Origin: Gilliamella sp. B3022
GTDB taxonomy: Bacteria > Pseudomonadota > Gammaproteobacteria > Enterobacterales > Orbaceae
Assembly (NCBI RefSeq): GCF_028751545.1
Contig: NZ_CP071867.1
Coordinates: 2,267,306-2,331,305, forward strand
Length of the DNA stretch: 64,000 bases
Direction of reading: 5' to 3'
Shown: one piece after another, positions 28,686-43,546 of the stretch
Layout of the letters: each line of letters starts with the position of its first letter
Position numbering within the stretch: the first letter of the stretch is position 1
Notes under the pieces: generated by a model
The model's database searches: none
Seen by the model: only the letters and a program-made list of their open reading frames with translations
What the model was told of the DNA's origin: nothing
Translations under genes and position numbers: made by a program

Positions 28686-28728
28686 ATGGGGTGCACCATC
28701 CAGTGAGACGGTGTACCCATTTCTTATT
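28686..28728 (+). terminator. Hairpin terminator between convergent PTS and amidohydrolase genes
   Basis: ATGGGGTGCACC and GGTGTACCCAT pair with one bulge and a G-U pair around an 11-base loop, followed by TTCTTATT. It lies directly after the EIIBC stop and just before the end of the convergent amidohydrolase gene. Confidence 0.7.
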
Positions 28729-28731
28729 CAT

Positions 28732-30423
28732 CTATAAAGATTCATCTTGTTGATAGACAATTTTACCACCGACTATTGTTGTCAAAACATTCACATTTTG
28801 CATATCTGTCGCTGCAATGGTAAACGGATTACGATCTAAGATGATAAGATCAGCAAATTTACCTTTTTCAATGGAACCAATATATTCATCTTGTTTTAAT
28901 AGGTAAGCCGCACCAATAGTAGCACAACGTAATACCTCTTTGGCGGTTAAATTACGGTCGCTATTTAACCGTGGGTGATCCGCGTCGATTTGTCTGGTCA
29001 TGGCAATTTGAAAATCATACCATTCATTTAATGGATCAATCGGCCAATCACTACCAAAAGCGCAATGGACACCAGCATCAATATACTGTCCATGAGCTTC
29101 TAAACCATGATAGCGCTCTTCACCAAAAAGAGTTTGATATTGTTCAACCATGGACGAGCTGCATCCTGCCCATTGAAATGAAAATACCACACCAGCATTT
29201 AACTGTTTGTATCTAGCAAATTGATGTGAAGCACTTAGCTCATTGTGTGCCGTGCTCGGACGAATATCAGCATCTGGTAACGCTTTACGCATTTTCTCAA
29301 TTGCATTGAGAACCACTTCAATAGCACCTTCACCAACGGTATGCATATGTGGATGAAAACCAGCTTTTGATGATTCTAAAATTAAGGCGTCTAACATTTC
29401 AATGGAATAATAGAGATCACCATAACGATCTTTTTCATCGGCTAAGTTATAAGGTTTTAGTAACCTTGCCGTCATTAAAGGTTGTTGCATCACCCCATCA
29501 ACAAATAACTTAACATGTGACACTTTAATACCGGGTTTGGGTTGCCAATTTTTATCATCATAACGCGCAGCAAACTGTTTCACTTTATTGATAACATTAG
29601 GAATATCTTCAATTGACGAGACATCATCAGGAGGAAGTTCGTGGGCGCCAAATAAGCGGATGGTCAATTGGTCTTGTTTTTGTAATTGTAAAAATGCATC
29701 AGCTTGTATTTCAGTGATTCGGGCATCCATAACCGAAGTAACGCCTTGTTTGTTGAGTTCGGTTTGTGATAATTTAGCGACATTGAGTGCTTGTTCATTT
29801 GTTAATTTAGAGATACTATCAAAAGCACGCATGGCAGGGGCATCTTCTAAGATACCATTTAACTCACCATCAGCGGTACGACCAATTTTGCCATCCGTAG
29901 GCTCTGGCGTATTTCTATCTAAGCCAAATTTATCTAATGCAATGCTATTGGCAACCAATGTATGGCAGTCATTTGAAAAAAGGATGACTGGACGTAAAGT
30001 GTTAAGACGATCAAGATCGAATCGAGTAATATCCGTACCTACTGGTAAAACCTCTTGTCTTAGCCAACCGCGTACTTGCAGCCAATGGTTATTGTGATTT
30101 GTGGAATCTTTATCTAAATATGCTTGAATAATTGCTAAAGTATCATCTATGGTTAAACTTTGATAATGTAAATTGCATGAGGATAATTGCATTCCTCCCC
30201 AAAAAGTATGTAAATGTGAATCGATGATTCCAGGCATCATGGTTTTGCCTTTTAAATCATAAATGGTTGTTTGGTTATCAACATAATTCTGGTTATTTAT
30301 TTCTTGTGTACTACCAGTTGCAATAATATAGCCATTTTTAATGGCGATAGCTTCACAAACAGTATCTTCTTGGTTTGCGGTATAAATATAGCCATTAACA
30401 TAAATAACATCAGCTTTAGCCAT
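28732..30423 (-). CDS. YtcJ-like metal-dependent amidohydrolase (Amidohydrolase_3)
   Basis: The 563-residue protein starts MAKADVIYVNGYIYTANQ and has a TIM-barrel hydrolase organisation: the HxH metal motif in MPGIIDSHLHTFWGG near residue 70, KLFVDGVMQ, HPHMHTVGEGAIE, and the late FGSDWPI and KGKFADLIILDRNPF segments of the family. Relatives hydrolyse C-N bonds of small cyclic or exocyclic amides, and specificity varies too much to predict. No signal peptide is present, so it acts in the cytoplasm. It stands alone between the PTS operon and matP and is divergent from matP. Confidence 0.88.
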   Translation of the reverse strand: MAKADVIYVNGYIYTANQEDTVCEAIAIKNGYIIATGSTQEINNQNYVDNQTTIYDLKGKTMMPGIIDSHLHTFWGGMQLSSCNLHYQSLTIDDTLAIIQAYLDKDSTNHNNHWLQVRGWLRQEVLPVGTDITRFDLDRLNTLRPVILFSNDCHTLVANSIALDKFGLDRNTPEPTDGKIGRTADGELNGILEDAPAMRAFDSISKLTNEQALNVAKLSQTELNKQGVTSVMDARITEIQADAFLQLQKQDQLTIRLFGAHELPPDDVSSIEDIPNVINKVKQFAARYDDKNWQPKPGIKVSHVKLFVDGVMQQPLMTARLLKPYNLADEKDRYGDLYYSIEMLDALILESSKAGFHPHMHTVGEGAIEVVLNAIEKMRKALPDADIRPSTAHNELSASHQFARYKQLNAGVVFSFQWAGCSSSMVEQYQTLFGEERYHGLEAHGQYIDAGVHCAFGSDWPIDPLNEWYDFQIAMTRQIDADHPRLNSDRNLTAKEVLRCATIGAAYLLKQDEYIGSIEKGKFADLIILDRNPFTIAATDMQNVNVLTTIVGGKIVYQQDESL

Positions 30424-30572
30424 TATAGGTGATTCCTCAAAATAAAGATCAAAATGAAAGCTGAACGATAGCAGATTTATAAAAAATTTGTCAAATGCAA
30501 TAATTTTCTTTATTGTGTGAGAAGATTATGCTAAAACTAACCCATTTAGTTACAGCGTCACAAGGTGAGCCG

Positions 30573-31037
30573 ATGAAATATCAACAATTAGAAAACCTTG
30601 AATGCGGTTGGAAATGGCACTATCTTGTAAAAAGGCATTTAGAGGGTGAGTTAATTACTCGTCATATCGAAAAAAGTGCTGCACAACATGCCGTAAATGA
30701 ATTATTACTATTAGAACATAATCCAAAAGAAGTAATTAATTGGATTAATGAGCATTTAAATCCCGATTTAGATAATCGCATGAAGCAAACTATTCGGGCT
30801 AGACGAAAACGTCATTTTAATGCTGAACAACAAAATACACGAAAGAAATCCATTGATTTGGAATTTTTAGTGTGGCAACGGCTCGCTAATTTAGCAAAAC
30901 GCCGAGGTTGTACTTTGTCGCAAACCATTACGCAACTTATTGAAGACGCCGAGCAGAAAGAGCAATATGCAACAAAAGTATCGACAATTAAGGATGATTT
31001 ACAGTCGCTTCTTGATGCGAAGCTTGACGATAATTAA
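30573..31037 (+). CDS. matP: Macrodomain Ter protein MatP
   Basis: MatP binds matS sites and compacts the chromosome terminus, interacting with the divisome through ZapB. The start chosen is ATG 30573 ([15 protein letters not shown], with AAGGTGAG 10 bases upstream), which matches the conserved family N-terminus; a frame start at 30513 only adds an unconserved tail. The 154-residue protein has the signature [17 protein letters not shown], the ribbon-helix-helix part [19 protein letters not shown] and a C-terminal coiled coil. I found no matS site in the window by eye. Its stop lies 29 bases before topA. Confidence 0.96.
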   Translation: MKYQQLENLECGWKWHYLVKRHLEGELITRHIEKSAAQHAVNELLLLEHNPKEVINWINEHLNPDLDNRMKQTIRARRKRHFNAEQQNTRKKSIDLEFLVWQRLANLAKRRGCTLSQTITQLIEDAEQKEQYATKVSTIKDDLQSLLDAKLDDN

Positions 31038-31066
31038 CTCAAACTACAGGATAAATAGGTTTAATT

Positions 31067-33667
31067 ATGGGAAAATCCCTTGTTATTGTGGAATCACCAG
31101 CCAAAGCAAAAACAATTAATAAATATCTTGGCAAAGATTTCGTGGTTAAATCAAGTGTAGGACATATTCGTGACCTTCCAGTAAGTGGTAGTAGTCAACG
31201 TGCTGAAAAAACCACAAAAGATAAAGCTGAGAAAAAAGTTAAACGTTCAGAAAAACAGGTTTTGGTCGACCGAATGAGTGTCGATCCTTATAATGGCTGG
31301 AAAGCACATTACGAAATTTTACCCGGTAAAGAACGGGTGGTTGCTGAACTAAAAAAACTCGCTAAAGATGCTGATATGATCTATCTCGCAACCGACTTGG
31401 ATAGAGAAGGAGAAGCGATTGCATGGCATCTAAAAGAGGTTATAGGTGGTGAACACAGTAAATATCGTCGTGTGGTATTCAACGAAATTACTAAGACTGC
31501 AATAAAAAATGCTTTCAACGAACCCTCTATGTTAGATATGGATCGCGTCAATGCTCAGCAAGCTCGTCGCTTTATGGATCGAGTTGTAGGCTTTATGCTA
31601 TCACCATTACTTTGGAAAAAAGTGGCAAGAGGGCTATCCGCGGGGCGTGTACAGTCTGTTGCTGTTCGATTAGTAGTTGAACGTGAACGTGAAATTCATG
31701 CTTTTATTCCAGAAGAATACTGGGATCTGTTTGCTGATCTTAATACAGCCAATAATGAGCTGTTAACTATGCAAGTTGTGCATTATAAAAATGAAGCATT
31801 TGAACCCAAAGATAAAGTTGCTATTGATATTGCTTTAAGTGAATTAAATAAAAATCAATATCAAGTTACCAATATTGAAGAAAAGCCAACTAAAAGTAAT
31901 CCAACTGCTCCATTTATTACTTCAACCTTGCAACAAGCTGCAAGCACACGTTTGGGCTTTGGAGTTAAAAAAACCATGATGTTAGCTCAGCGTTTGTATG
32001 AAGCGGGTTACATTACCTATATGCGTACGGACTCAACTAATTTAAGTCAAGATGCGTTAACTATGGTACGAGATTATATTGGTCAAAATTTTGGTGAAAA
32101 ATATCTACCTAAATCAGCGAATGTTTACAGCAGTAAAAAGAATTCACAAGAGGCACATGAGGCCATACGCCCCTCTGATGTGAACGTTGTTGCCGATGAT
32201 ATTAGTGATGTTGAAGCCGATGCTTGCAAATTGTATCAATTAATTTGGCGACAATTTGTTGCCTGCCAAATGACATCGGCAGAATACAACTCAACGACGC
32301 TTACCGTAAAATCAGGTGATTTTACATTAAAGGCTAAAGGACGCACGTTACGTTTTGATGGTTGGACTAAAGTGCAACCTCAACTGTCTAAAAACAGTGA
32401 AGACAAAATATTACCTAAAGTTGCCGTTAACGACGAATTATCATTAATCAGCTTAAATCCGAATCAACACTTTACCAAACCACCTGCGCGCTATAATGAG
32501 GCATCATTGGTTAAAGAACTTGAGAAACGAGAAATTGGTCGTCCATCAACTTATGCAACTATCATTTCCACCATTCAAGATCGCGGCTATGTGCGTTTGG
32601 ATAATCGCCGTTTTTATGCGGAAAAAATTGGTGAAATTGTAACGGATAGATTAAATGAAAATTTTAATGATTTAATGAGTTACGATTTTACGGCACGTAT
32701 GGAGCATGCTTTAGATGAAATTGCCCACAAAAAACAAGAATGGCGAGAAGTTCTTGATCAATTCTTTAGCGATTTTAGTGCTCATCTTGAAGTGGCAGAA
32801 CAAGCACCGGATAAGGGTGGAATGCAACTCAATCCACTTGTATTAACACCTGAAATTAAATGCCCTAATTGTGGTCGTGAAATGGGGATCAAAACAGCTG
32901 GTACAGGAGTGTTTTTAGCTTGTTCGGGTTACGCATTACCACCTAAAGAGCGTTGCAAACAAACCATTAATCTTATTCCAGAACATGAAACATTAAATAT
33001 TTTGGAAGAGGCCGAAACAGCCGAAACTGATGCTTTAAGGGCGCGTAAACGTTGTCCAAAATGTCATACAGCAATGGACAGTTATTTACTCGATAATGAA
33101 CGAAAATTACATATTTGCGGTAACAACCCAATTTGTGATGGTTCTATTGTTGAAAAAGGAAACTTTAAAGTGAAAAGTTACGAGGGTCCAATCATTGAAT
33201 GCGAAAAATGTGGATCAGAAATGCACTTAAAATCAGGGCGTTTTGGTTTATATATGGGATGTACCAATCAAGACTGTAAAAATACACGTAAAATTTTAAA
33301 AAATGGTGATGTTGCACCACCAAAAGAAGATCCAGTTGATTTACCAGAACTACCGTGCAGCAAATCTGATGCTCATTTTGTTTTACGTGATGGTGCAGCA
33401 GGTATCTTCTTGGCAGCACATAATTTTCCAAAATCAAGAGAAACACGTGCACCATTGATTGAAGAGCTACAACGGTTTAAAGATCGTTTGCCAGAAAAAT
33501 TTATTTATTTAACTCAAGCACCGAATAAAGATCCAGATGGAAATCCATCCATTGTACGTTTTAGTCGTAAAAGCAAACAACAGTATGTCACTTCCGAAGT
33601 GAATGGAAAATCGACAGGCTGGGTAATGCAATACCTAGACGGAAAATGGGTAAATAGTAAAAAGTAG
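31067..33667 (+). CDS. topA: DNA topoisomerase I (type IA)
   Basis: This 866-residue enzyme relaxes negative supercoils. It opens with the TOPRIM domain ([20 protein letters not shown], then [17 protein letters not shown]), and the catalytic tyrosine lies in [12 protein letters not shown]. Three C-terminal zinc-ribbon units are visible: [12 protein letters not shown]...[23 protein letters not shown]...CGNNPIC and [11 protein letters not shown]...CTNQDC. Length matches E. coli TopA (865). The following gene is cysB, as in enterobacteria, supporting a conserved neighbourhood. A hairpin after the stop may terminate it. Confidence 0.97.
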   Translation: MGKSLVIVESPAKAKTINKYLGKDFVVKSSVGHIRDLPVSGSSQRAEKTTKDKAEKKVKRSEKQVLVDRMSVDPYNGWKAHYEILPGKERVVAELKKLAKDADMIYLATDLDREGEAIAWHLKEVIGGEHSKYRRVVFNEITKTAIKNAFNEPSMLDMDRVNAQQARRFMDRVVGFMLSPLLWKKVARGLSAGRVQSVAVRLVVEREREIHAFIPEEYWDLFADLNTANNELLTMQVVHYKNEAFEPKDKVAIDIALSELNKNQYQVTNIEEKPTKSNPTAPFITSTLQQAASTRLGFGVKKTMMLAQRLYEAGYITYMRTDSTNLSQDALTMVRDYIGQNFGEKYLPKSANVYSSKKNSQEAHEAIRPSDVNVVADDISDVEADACKLYQLIWRQFVACQMTSAEYNSTTLTVKSGDFTLKAKGRTLRFDGWTKVQPQLSKNSEDKILPKVAVNDELSLISLNPNQHFTKPPARYNEASLVKELEKREIGRPSTYATIISTIQDRGYVRLDNRRFYAEKIGEIVTDRLNENFNDLMSYDFTARMEHALDEIAHKKQEWREVLDQFFSDFSAHLEVAEQAPDKGGMQLNPLVLTPEIKCPNCGREMGIKTAGTGVFLACSGYALPPKERCKQTINLIPEHETLNILEEAETAETDALRARKRCPKCHTAMDSYLLDNERKLHICGNNPICDGSIVEKGNFKVKSYEGPIIECEKCGSEMHLKSGRFGLYMGCTNQDCKNTRKILKNGDVAPPKEDPVDLPELPCSKSDAHFVLRDGAAGIFLAAHNFPKSRETRAPLIEELQRFKDRLPEKFIYLTQAPNKDPDGNPSIVRFSRKSKQQYVTSEVNGKSTGWVMQYLDGKWVNSKK

Positions 33668-33676
33668 GTAAGAACA

Positions 33677-33703
33677 CCTGAAACGTCGTCAAAAAGTTTC
33701 AGG
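33677..33703 (+). terminator. Candidate terminator hairpin after topA
   Basis: CCTGAAAC (33677-33684) pairs with GTTTCAGG (33696-33703) around an 11-base loop, ten bases past the topA stop. Only TTATG follows, so a T-run is missing. Its right arm is part of the dispersed repeat. Confidence 0.4.
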
Positions 33704-33726
33704 TTATGTATACGTTTTAGTATAAA
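33688..33726 (+). repeat. Dispersed 38-bp repeat, reference copy
   Basis: The copy contains GTCAAAAAGTTTCAGGTTA, then TGTAT, then ACGTTTTAGTATAAA. TCGTCA (33686-33691) and TATACG (33709-33714) are 17 bases apart, so it resembles a sigma-70 promoter facing cysB about 110 bases downstream. Other copies lie at 18658, 19532 (minus), 50258 and 59406. Confidence 0.75.
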
Positions 33727-33831
33727 ATTTGTTTTTGTTTGTGCTAGGGTATAAAAGGAATTACCTTACGATTCCTCGCGTTAGACTAAAGTCGAAAGCG
33801 AGGAAAGTATATAGTTAAAGGAGCCTTTGTC

Positions 33832-34806
33832 ATGAAATTGCAACAATTACGCTACATTGTTGAAGTAGTCAATAACGACCTCAATGTTTCGCTAACCTCC
33901 GAAAAACTTTATACTTCGCAACCTGGTATCAGTAAACAAATAAAATTGTTAGAAGATGAACTTGGCATTCAAATATTTACAAGAGTGGGGAAACATCTTT
34001 CCGAAGTCACTCCTGTTGGCGAAAAAGTGATTTCTCTGGCGCGTGACATCCTCAACAAATCAAAAGATATAAAAATTATAGCTAAAGAGTTTAGTCAGCC
34101 TAATCAGGGTTCATTAACGATTACGACAACTTATACTCAAGCACACTATAGTTTGCCAATAGTCATCCAGCAATTTATGAAGCAATACCCGAATATTATT
34201 TTACATATGGAGCAGGGCTCATCTCCCCAATGTATTTTACAGGCACAAACAGGGCAAGCTGATTTTGCCATTGTCACTGACCTTTCTCAACTTAATGATG
34301 AAATGATTGCATTGCCATGTTATCACTGGAACCAAGCAGTAATCGTTAAAAAAGATCATCCATTGGCTAAAAGTAGCTTAATTTCTATTGTAGAATTATC
34401 TCAATATCCGCTGGTTAGTTATGATTTTACTAATGATGGTTCTGACCTCAATCAAGCTTTTATTCGCGCAGGACAATTGCCAAATATTGTGTTTAGCACG
34501 ACCGATGCTGAGTTAATTAAAACTTATGTGAAATTAGGCGTTGGCGTTGGAATTGTTGCTAAAATGGCAGTGAGTGATGCTATCGCTGATGAAGATTTTG
34601 TCGTGCTTAATGCTGGACATCTTTTCCCTTATAGTACCACTTATATCACTTTTGCACGCTCTTTATTTTTACGCAGTTATATGTATGATTTTATCAGTCA
34701 ATTTTCACCACACTTAAATCGTCAAATAATCGATAAACTGATGTTATGTGAAAATAATAGCGAGGTATTAGCCATGTTCAATGGAGTAAAATTACCAGTT
34801 CGCTAA
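33832..34806 (+). CDS. cysB: LysR-type regulator CysB
   Basis: CysB is the activator of the cysteine regulon, responding to N-acetylserine. The 324-residue protein has the N-terminal winged helix (MKLQQLRYIVEVVNNDLNVSLTSEKLYTSQPGISKQIKLLEDELGIQIFTR) and a periplasmic-binding-like sensor with TTTYTQAHYSLP, the conserved N-acetylserine-site strand. Length equals E. coli CysB and gene order topA-cysB is the same. A clear AAAGGAG site precedes the ATG. It is convergent with the his operon. Confidence 0.95.
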   Translation: MKLQQLRYIVEVVNNDLNVSLTSEKLYTSQPGISKQIKLLEDELGIQIFTRVGKHLSEVTPVGEKVISLARDILNKSKDIKIIAKEFSQPNQGSLTITTTYTQAHYSLPIVIQQFMKQYPNIILHMEQGSSPQCILQAQTGQADFAIVTDLSQLNDEMIALPCYHWNQAVIVKKDHPLAKSSLISIVELSQYPLVSYDFTNDGSDLNQAFIRAGQLPNIVFSTTDAELIKTYVKLGVGVGIVAKMAVSDAIADEDFVVLNAGHLFPYSTTYITFARSLFLRSYMYDFISQFSPHLNRQIIDKLMLCENNSEVLAMFNGVKLPVR

Positions 34807-34833
34807 CTTAAACATTCTTTTTAAGAATTCTAT

Positions 34834-34860
34834 AAAAAAAGTGCGAGACTATCGCACTTA
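34834..34860 (-). terminator. Intrinsic terminator of the his operon
   Basis: On the minus strand AAGTGCGA and TCGCACTT form a perfect 8-bp stem with a 5-base loop, followed by TTTTT. It lies ten bases after the hisIE stop and also separates the convergent cysB. Confidence 0.85.
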
Positions 34861-34870
34861 TATTTCTGAA

Positions 34871-35502
34871 TTATTTGTGTCTTGCTTTCAAAGTACCAAT
34901 TACATCTTGCAGTGATAGATTTTGATCATGCAGTAAAACGATAAGATGATAGACCAAATCAGCCGATTCATTTTTCAGCTCTTCAATATCACGAACCGTC
35001 GCTGCTAAGGCTGTTTCAACACCTTCTTCTCCAACTTTTTGAGCAATACGTTTAGTGCCATCATGATAAAGTTTAGCGGTATAAGACGATTGTGGATCGG
35101 CATTTTTACGACCAGCAATTAATTGCTCTAACTCAAATAAAAACCCCCACTGAGTTTTCGCCGAAGCAAAACAGCTGTTATGGCCTGTGTGACACGTTGG
35201 TCCAATGGGGTCAACTAAAATCAATAAGGTATCATTATCACAATCAGGAGTGATACTTACGGCATTTAAAAAATTGCCAGAACTTTCGCCTTTAGTCCAA
35301 AGACGCTGTTTAGTGCGTGAATAAAAAGTAACTTTGCCACTGCTTAAAGTTCGGGCTAGCGCTTCTTGATTCATATAACCAAGCATGAGTACATCACCTG
35401 AAACGTAATGTTGTATAATGACTGGCATCAAATTATCGACTTTTTGCCAATCAAGTTGTGTTGGATCAAATTGCGGATTAAATGTTGTATTGGAATTTTC
35501 TG

Positions 35503-35509
<7 letters not shown>
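34871..35509 (-). CDS. hisI: Bifunctional phosphoribosyl-AMP cyclohydrolase / phosphoribosyl-ATP pyrophosphatase
   Basis: This is the fused HisIE enzyme for histidine steps 2 and 3. The cyclohydrolase part (about residues 20-115) has [29 protein letters not shown] and the zinc-site [15 protein letters not shown]. The pyrophosphatase part (from about 125) has [14 protein letters not shown] and [13 protein letters not shown] with the acidic MazG-like residues. It is the last gene of the operon, and its start overlaps hisF by seven bases, implying translational coupling. Length 212 is close to the 203 of E. coli. Confidence 0.96.
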
Positions 35510-37603
<2,094 letters not shown>

Positions 37604-38674
37604 CTACAGTACTCCTTTTGAGCTCGGTAATCTATTACCATCTATCTTGATAGCTTGCTTTAACGTTCGTGCAAAGGCTTTAAATAAACTTTCAACTTTA
37701 TGGTGATCATTATTGCCTTGCGTTTCAATATGTAAGGTAATTGCCATAGCGTAACTGATAGAATAAAAGAAATGTTCGACCATTTGGGTGCTCATATCGC
37801 CCACTTTGGGATAAGTAAATTGCGCATTAAATTTCAGAAAAGGACGCCCTGAAATATCCATTGCGCATTCAGCTAAACATTCATCCATAGGAATGACTGA
37901 AGCATAGCGAGTAATCCCTCGTTTATCACCTAAAGCGATTTTTAACGCTTCACCTAATGCTAATCCAGTATCTTCGATGGTATGATGGTCATCAATCTGC
38001 AAATCTCCATTCACTTTGATGTTAAGTTTGATCCCTCCATGGGTGGCGATTTGATCCAACATATGATCAAAAAAACCAATACCAGTAGTGATTTGACTAT
38101 CACCTTGGCGATCAAGCCAAACTTCAACTAAAATCTTTGTCTCTTTAGTGTTACGTTCGACTTTTGCATAGCGGTCATCAGTGGTTAAACGTTGAGCTAT
38201 TTCGAGCCAATTTAATGTGTTAGAATTGTAATGTAATCCTTTAATCTGCATATTTTCAGCAAGTTGAATATCAGTGATCCTGTCACCAATAACATAACTA
38301 TTATTTTTATCTATGTTACCATTGCTAAGATAAGGTAGAACTAATTGGATTTTCGGCTTACGACATTGACAATTATCTTCTGAAAAGTGAGGACAAATCA
38401 GTACTTCTTCAAAATTAACCCCTTGTGATTGAAAAATTTGCATCATTAAATTGTGAGGTCCATCAAAATCAGATTGTGGATAATTACTGGTACCGAGGCC
38501 ATCTTGATTTGTTATCATCACCAGTTTAAAACCAGCGGATTGCAACTTAAGCAGAGCAGGGATGACATTAGGTTCTAACGCCAACTTCTCAAAGCTATCG
38601 ACCTGAAAATCGATTGGCGGTTCTGTGATTAATGTTCCATCACGGTCAATAAATAAATATTTTTGTAACATCAT
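37604..38674 (-). CDS. hisB: Bifunctional histidinol-phosphatase / imidazoleglycerol-phosphate dehydratase
   Basis: HisB carries two activities. The N-terminal HAD phosphatase (about residues 1-165) has FIDRDGTL, a [15 protein letters not shown] zinc loop and VIGDRITD. The C-terminal dehydratase (from about 170) has [34 protein letters not shown] and [18 protein letters not shown] metal-binding histidines. Two adjacent ATG codons exist; GGAG lies five bases before the second (38671), which may be the true start. Length equals E. coli HisB (355-356). Confidence 0.97.
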   Translation of the reverse strand: MMLQKYLFIDRDGTLITEPPIDFQVDSFEKLALEPNVIPALLKLQSAGFKLVMITNQDGLGTSNYPQSDFDGPHNLMMQIFQSQGVNFEEVLICPHFSEDNCQCRKPKIQLVLPYLSNGNIDKNNSYVIGDRITDIQLAENMQIKGLHYNSNTLNWLEIAQRLTTDDRYAKVERNTKETKILVEVWLDRQGDSQITTGIGFFDHMLDQIATHGGIKLNIKVNGDLQIDDHHTIEDTGLALGEALKIALGDKRGITRYASVIPMDECLAECAMDISGRPFLKFNAQFTYPKVGDMSTQMVEHFFYSISYAMAITLHIETQGNNDHHKVESLFKAFARTLKQAIKIDGNRLPSSKGVL

Positions 38675-38679
38675 TGCTC

Positions 38680-41042
<2,363 letters not shown>

Positions 41043-41045
41043 TTT

Positions 41046-41957
41046 TTACTCCATCATTTTTTCGATTGGTAAGACAAGAATTGAGCTAGCCCCCAATGCT
41101 TTGAGTTTTTCCATGGTTTCCCAAAATAGTGATTCAGAGCTCACCATATGTAATGCCACACGATTTTGCTCACCTGTAAGTGGTAATATCGTAGGATTTT
41201 CAGCACCAGGTAATAAAGCCACAACTTGATCTAAAACTTTGGTTGGCGCATGTAACATAATGTATTTGGATTCACGAGCTTGGATAACCCCTTGAATTCG
41301 AGTCATCAACTTATCAATCAACGCTTGCTTGTCAGGTGGCATTTCGCCTTGGCGTTGAATTAAGCAAGCTTTAGATTTGTAAATCACTTCAATCTCTTTG
41401 AGTCCATTTGCTTCAAGTGTTGCACCGCTTGAAACTAAGTCACAAATAACATCAGCCAGACCTGCTCGTGGTGCTACTTCTACTGAACCATTGAGCAAGC
41501 AGGTTTTAAAAGTTACGTGGTATTGAGAAAGATAACGGCGGAGTAAGTGAGGATAGGTGGTAGCGATACGTAAATCATTTAAACATTCAGGAGCGGTATA
41601 ATCAAAATCACGAGGAGCAGCAATCGATAACCGACAACCGCCAAAATCCAAACGGCGTAATGTTTTATATTGAGGATTGAACCCTTCGGCTTGTCGGTCT
41701 AACACTTCTTCTTCTAAAACATTTTCGCCAACAATCCCTAGATCGACAACCCCATCAATTACTAATCCAGGAATATCGTCATCACGAACGCGTAAAATAT
41801 CAATTGGCATATTTTCAGCGAACGCAATCAAACGTTGTTCTTGAAGGTTAATTTTAATACCACATTGTGCGAGCAGTTTTTTTGATTCATCACTTAAACG
41901 ACCCGATTTCTGCATTGCTATACGTAAACGCGAATTATCCAACATATTATTCTCCAA
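41046..41957 (-). CDS. hisG: ATP phosphoribosyltransferase (long form)
   Basis: HisG starts the pathway by joining ATP and PRPP and is feedback-inhibited by histidine. At 303 residues it is the long form with a C-terminal ACT-like regulatory domain. Seen are [34 protein letters not shown], and the PRPP loop [19 protein letters not shown]. It is the first structural gene, downstream of the hisL leader and its attenuator. Confidence 0.97.
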   Translation of the reverse strand: MENNMLDNSRLRIAMQKSGRLSDESKKLLAQCGIKINLQEQRLIAFAENMPIDILRVRDDDIPGLVIDGVVDLGIVGENVLEEEVLDRQAEGFNPQYKTLRRLDFGGCRLSIAAPRDFDYTAPECLNDLRIATTYPHLLRRYLSQYHVTFKTCLLNGSVEVAPRAGLADVICDLVSSGATLEANGLKEIEVIYKSKACLIQRQGEMPPDKQALIDKLMTRIQGVIQARESKYIMLHAPTKVLDQVVALLPGAENPTILPLTGEQNRVALHMVSSESLFWETMEKLKALGASSILVLPIEKMME

Positions 41958-41987
41958 TTTATTCTAAAAAATTTTTAAACTACAAAC

Positions 41988-42026
41988 AAAAAAACCCTCG
42001 AAAGTTTGATCTTCCGAGGGTTTTCT
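41988..42026 (-). terminator. His operon attenuator terminator
   Basis: On the minus strand AACCCTCGGAAG and CTTTCGAGGGTT form a stem followed by seven T, about 30 bases before the hisG start. Its left arm includes CTTCC, which can pair instead with GGAAGAC upstream at 42048-42054, the antiterminator choice of a classical leader-peptide attenuator. Confidence 0.9.
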
Positions 42027-42047
42027 GCTTGCTTTCGCGATATCACC

Positions 42048-42066
42048 GGAAGACCAATTGTCTTCC
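42048..42066 (-). promoter_or_regulatory. Alternative (pause/antiterminator) hairpin of the his leader
   Basis: GGAAGAC and GTCTTCC (42048-42054 and 42060-42066) form a perfect 7-bp hairpin with a CAATT loop, just after the hisL stop. Together with the downstream terminator it gives mutually exclusive structures governed by ribosome position on the His codons. Confidence 0.65.
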
Positions 42067-42089
42067 AGCACCAATCGCCCGAAGACTAA

Positions 42090-42140
42090 TCAGGTATGAT
42101 GGTGATGATGTTTAATAACAAAAACGCAAAAACAATTCAT
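42090..42140 (-). CDS. hisL: His operon leader peptide HisL
   Basis: A 16-residue frame reads MNCFCVFVIKHHHHHT, with five consecutive histidine codons followed by TGA. Stalling on these codons when charged tRNA-His is scarce would favour antitermination and expression of hisGDCBHAFI. E. coli uses seven His codons. Position, composition and the following hairpins make this assignment firm although the peptide is tiny. Confidence 0.93.
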   Translation of the reverse strand: MNCFCVFVIKHHHHHT

Positions 42141-42183
42141 AAAATAAAACCAATAAGTTAATTAATTATTAAAATTACTATAC

Positions 42184-42212
42184 AAAATATAACAGAAATG
42201 AATAACTATCAA
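42184..42212 (-). promoter_or_regulatory. Candidate his operon promoter
   Basis: On the minus strand TTGATA (42212-42207) and TATTTT (42189-42184) are 17 bases apart, about 45 bases upstream of the hisL start. The -35 is good and the -10 mediocre. Confidence 0.35.
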
Positions 42213-42320
42213 CTCATTTTTTTATAATTTAAAGATAAATTTGTAAATGCCGAGTTTCTCTATATTTCACCGATTACGGTTATTAATTGATAATAAATCA
42301 ATGAAATAAAACAAACTTGA

Positions 42321-42713
42321 TTATAAAATTTGTTTTAATTGACGACAAACTTTATAACGACCAAAATCCGTAATTTTAGTTAAGAAAGAGGTCAACGCAT
42401 TATTGTCGAACAGACTGATAATCCTATAGCACCCATTGCCAGTAATCTTTTAAAATTTAATGAGTTCATTAAAATACTTTACTAAATTTTCAAAAGAAGC
42501 AAATTGATTAGTGTCCATATAAATAGTAATAAATTGTAAGTGTCGTTTTTGCTCTTTAATGGTGAATTTTTCAATAATATGCTTGTTGAGCCTATCTTGA
42601 ACTCGTTGACCTACAGCTTGGCTAGATAAAAACACTTTTTCGCCAATTTCCCGCCATGATTGACGGCTATTATTTCTTAATACCTTTAAAATTTTTTGAT
42701 CTTTCTTATCCAT
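42321..42713 (-). pseudogene. Lrp/AsnC-family regulator interrupted by an in-frame stop
   Basis: The N-terminal 87 residues (MDKKDQKILKVLRNNSRQSWREIG..., an AsnC-type helix-turn-helix) end at TAA 42450-42452. The same frame then continues for 42 residues with KITGNGCYRIISLF and TDFGRYKVCRQLKQIL, the conserved end of the Lrp-family ligand domain, to a stop at 42321. Total length of about 130 residues suits a full regulator, so a single nonsense codon breaks it. Family members bind DNA as dimers or octamers and sense amino acids. It is divergent from the broken hydrolase at 42821, its presumable former target. Confidence 0.82.
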
Positions 42714-42820
42714 TGTTTCAATTTAAAAGTTCATCGATATTTATCATTTCAATTTGCTATGCTTTTTGAACGTTAAATATTACAAAATAATATTACGAAA
42801 CTTGATATAAGGAGAGAAAA

Positions 42821-43373
42821 ATGACTCAAGCATTATTACTCATTGCTGTGCAAAATGATTATTTTACCTGACGGTAACTATCCATTAAATAATACCGAAG
42901 AAGTTCTGCAACATACTCTAAAACTTCAAAATTTTTTCGAAAAAAACAATTACTTATTATTTATATACAACATATTAACCGGGATCTTAATGCTGTTTTT
43001 TTTGTAAATCATAGTTATGGTAGTCAATTGCATGTCAAATTACTTGCTATTAATAAACCTAATGAATTGATCATTCAAAAAGCGCATCCAAATAGCTTTT
43101 ACCATACACAGTTGCAACAGAAGTTAGAGCAATTAGGGAATAACACAATTAGTAATTTGTAGGATGATGAGTCATATGTGCGTTGATTCTACTGCCCGCT
43201 GTGCATTCGATCTTAATTATCAACCGATTTTAGTTCATGATGCTTGTACTATTTGTGATCTTGACTTCAATGGCAATATTATCCATTCACAAGATGTACA
43301 TAATAGTTTTATGTCCGCATTAATGCAATCCACTACGATAATAAGCTGTGAATCATTTATACGAGTATCGTGA
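42821..43373 (+). pseudogene. Isochorismatase-like cysteine hydrolase, frameshifted
   Basis: A perfect AAGGAGAG site precedes ATG 42821, but the frame MTQALLLIAVQNDYF stops after 16 codons. Homology-like sequence resumes in other frames: PDGNYPLNNTEEVLQH, QHINRDLNA, VNHSYGSQLHVKLLAINKP and KAHPNSFYHTQL, then GMMSHMCVDSTARCAFDLNY with the catalytic Cys of the family, ending at 43373. At least three frame changes are needed. Intact relatives are small cytoplasmic hydrolases of the isochorismatase superfamily. The intact start signals and catalytic motif suggest recent decay together with its neighbour regulator. Confidence 0.85.
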
Positions 43374-43546
43374 TATCAAGACAACGAAAGGAATTCACTT
43401 ATTGATAATTAGAATTTGATTGATATGCATTTGGATGGCACAAAAAAGACCATCTAAATGTCGAAAGTGAATCGAATAATTTACTATTAAATGAGTTATA
43501 ATGAGGACATTTTATTCTGATTAAAGATAACTTTTAGGAATCATAT

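Noticed and set aside
28264-28731. 155-codon minus-strand frame opposite the EIIC region
   Set aside because: Antisense shadow of membrane-protein codons, overlapping a clear PTS gene and its terminator.
29588-30097. 169-codon plus-strand frame opposite the amidohydrolase gene
   Set aside because: It mirrors the codon pattern of the real gene on the other strand; no start signals or recognisable domain.
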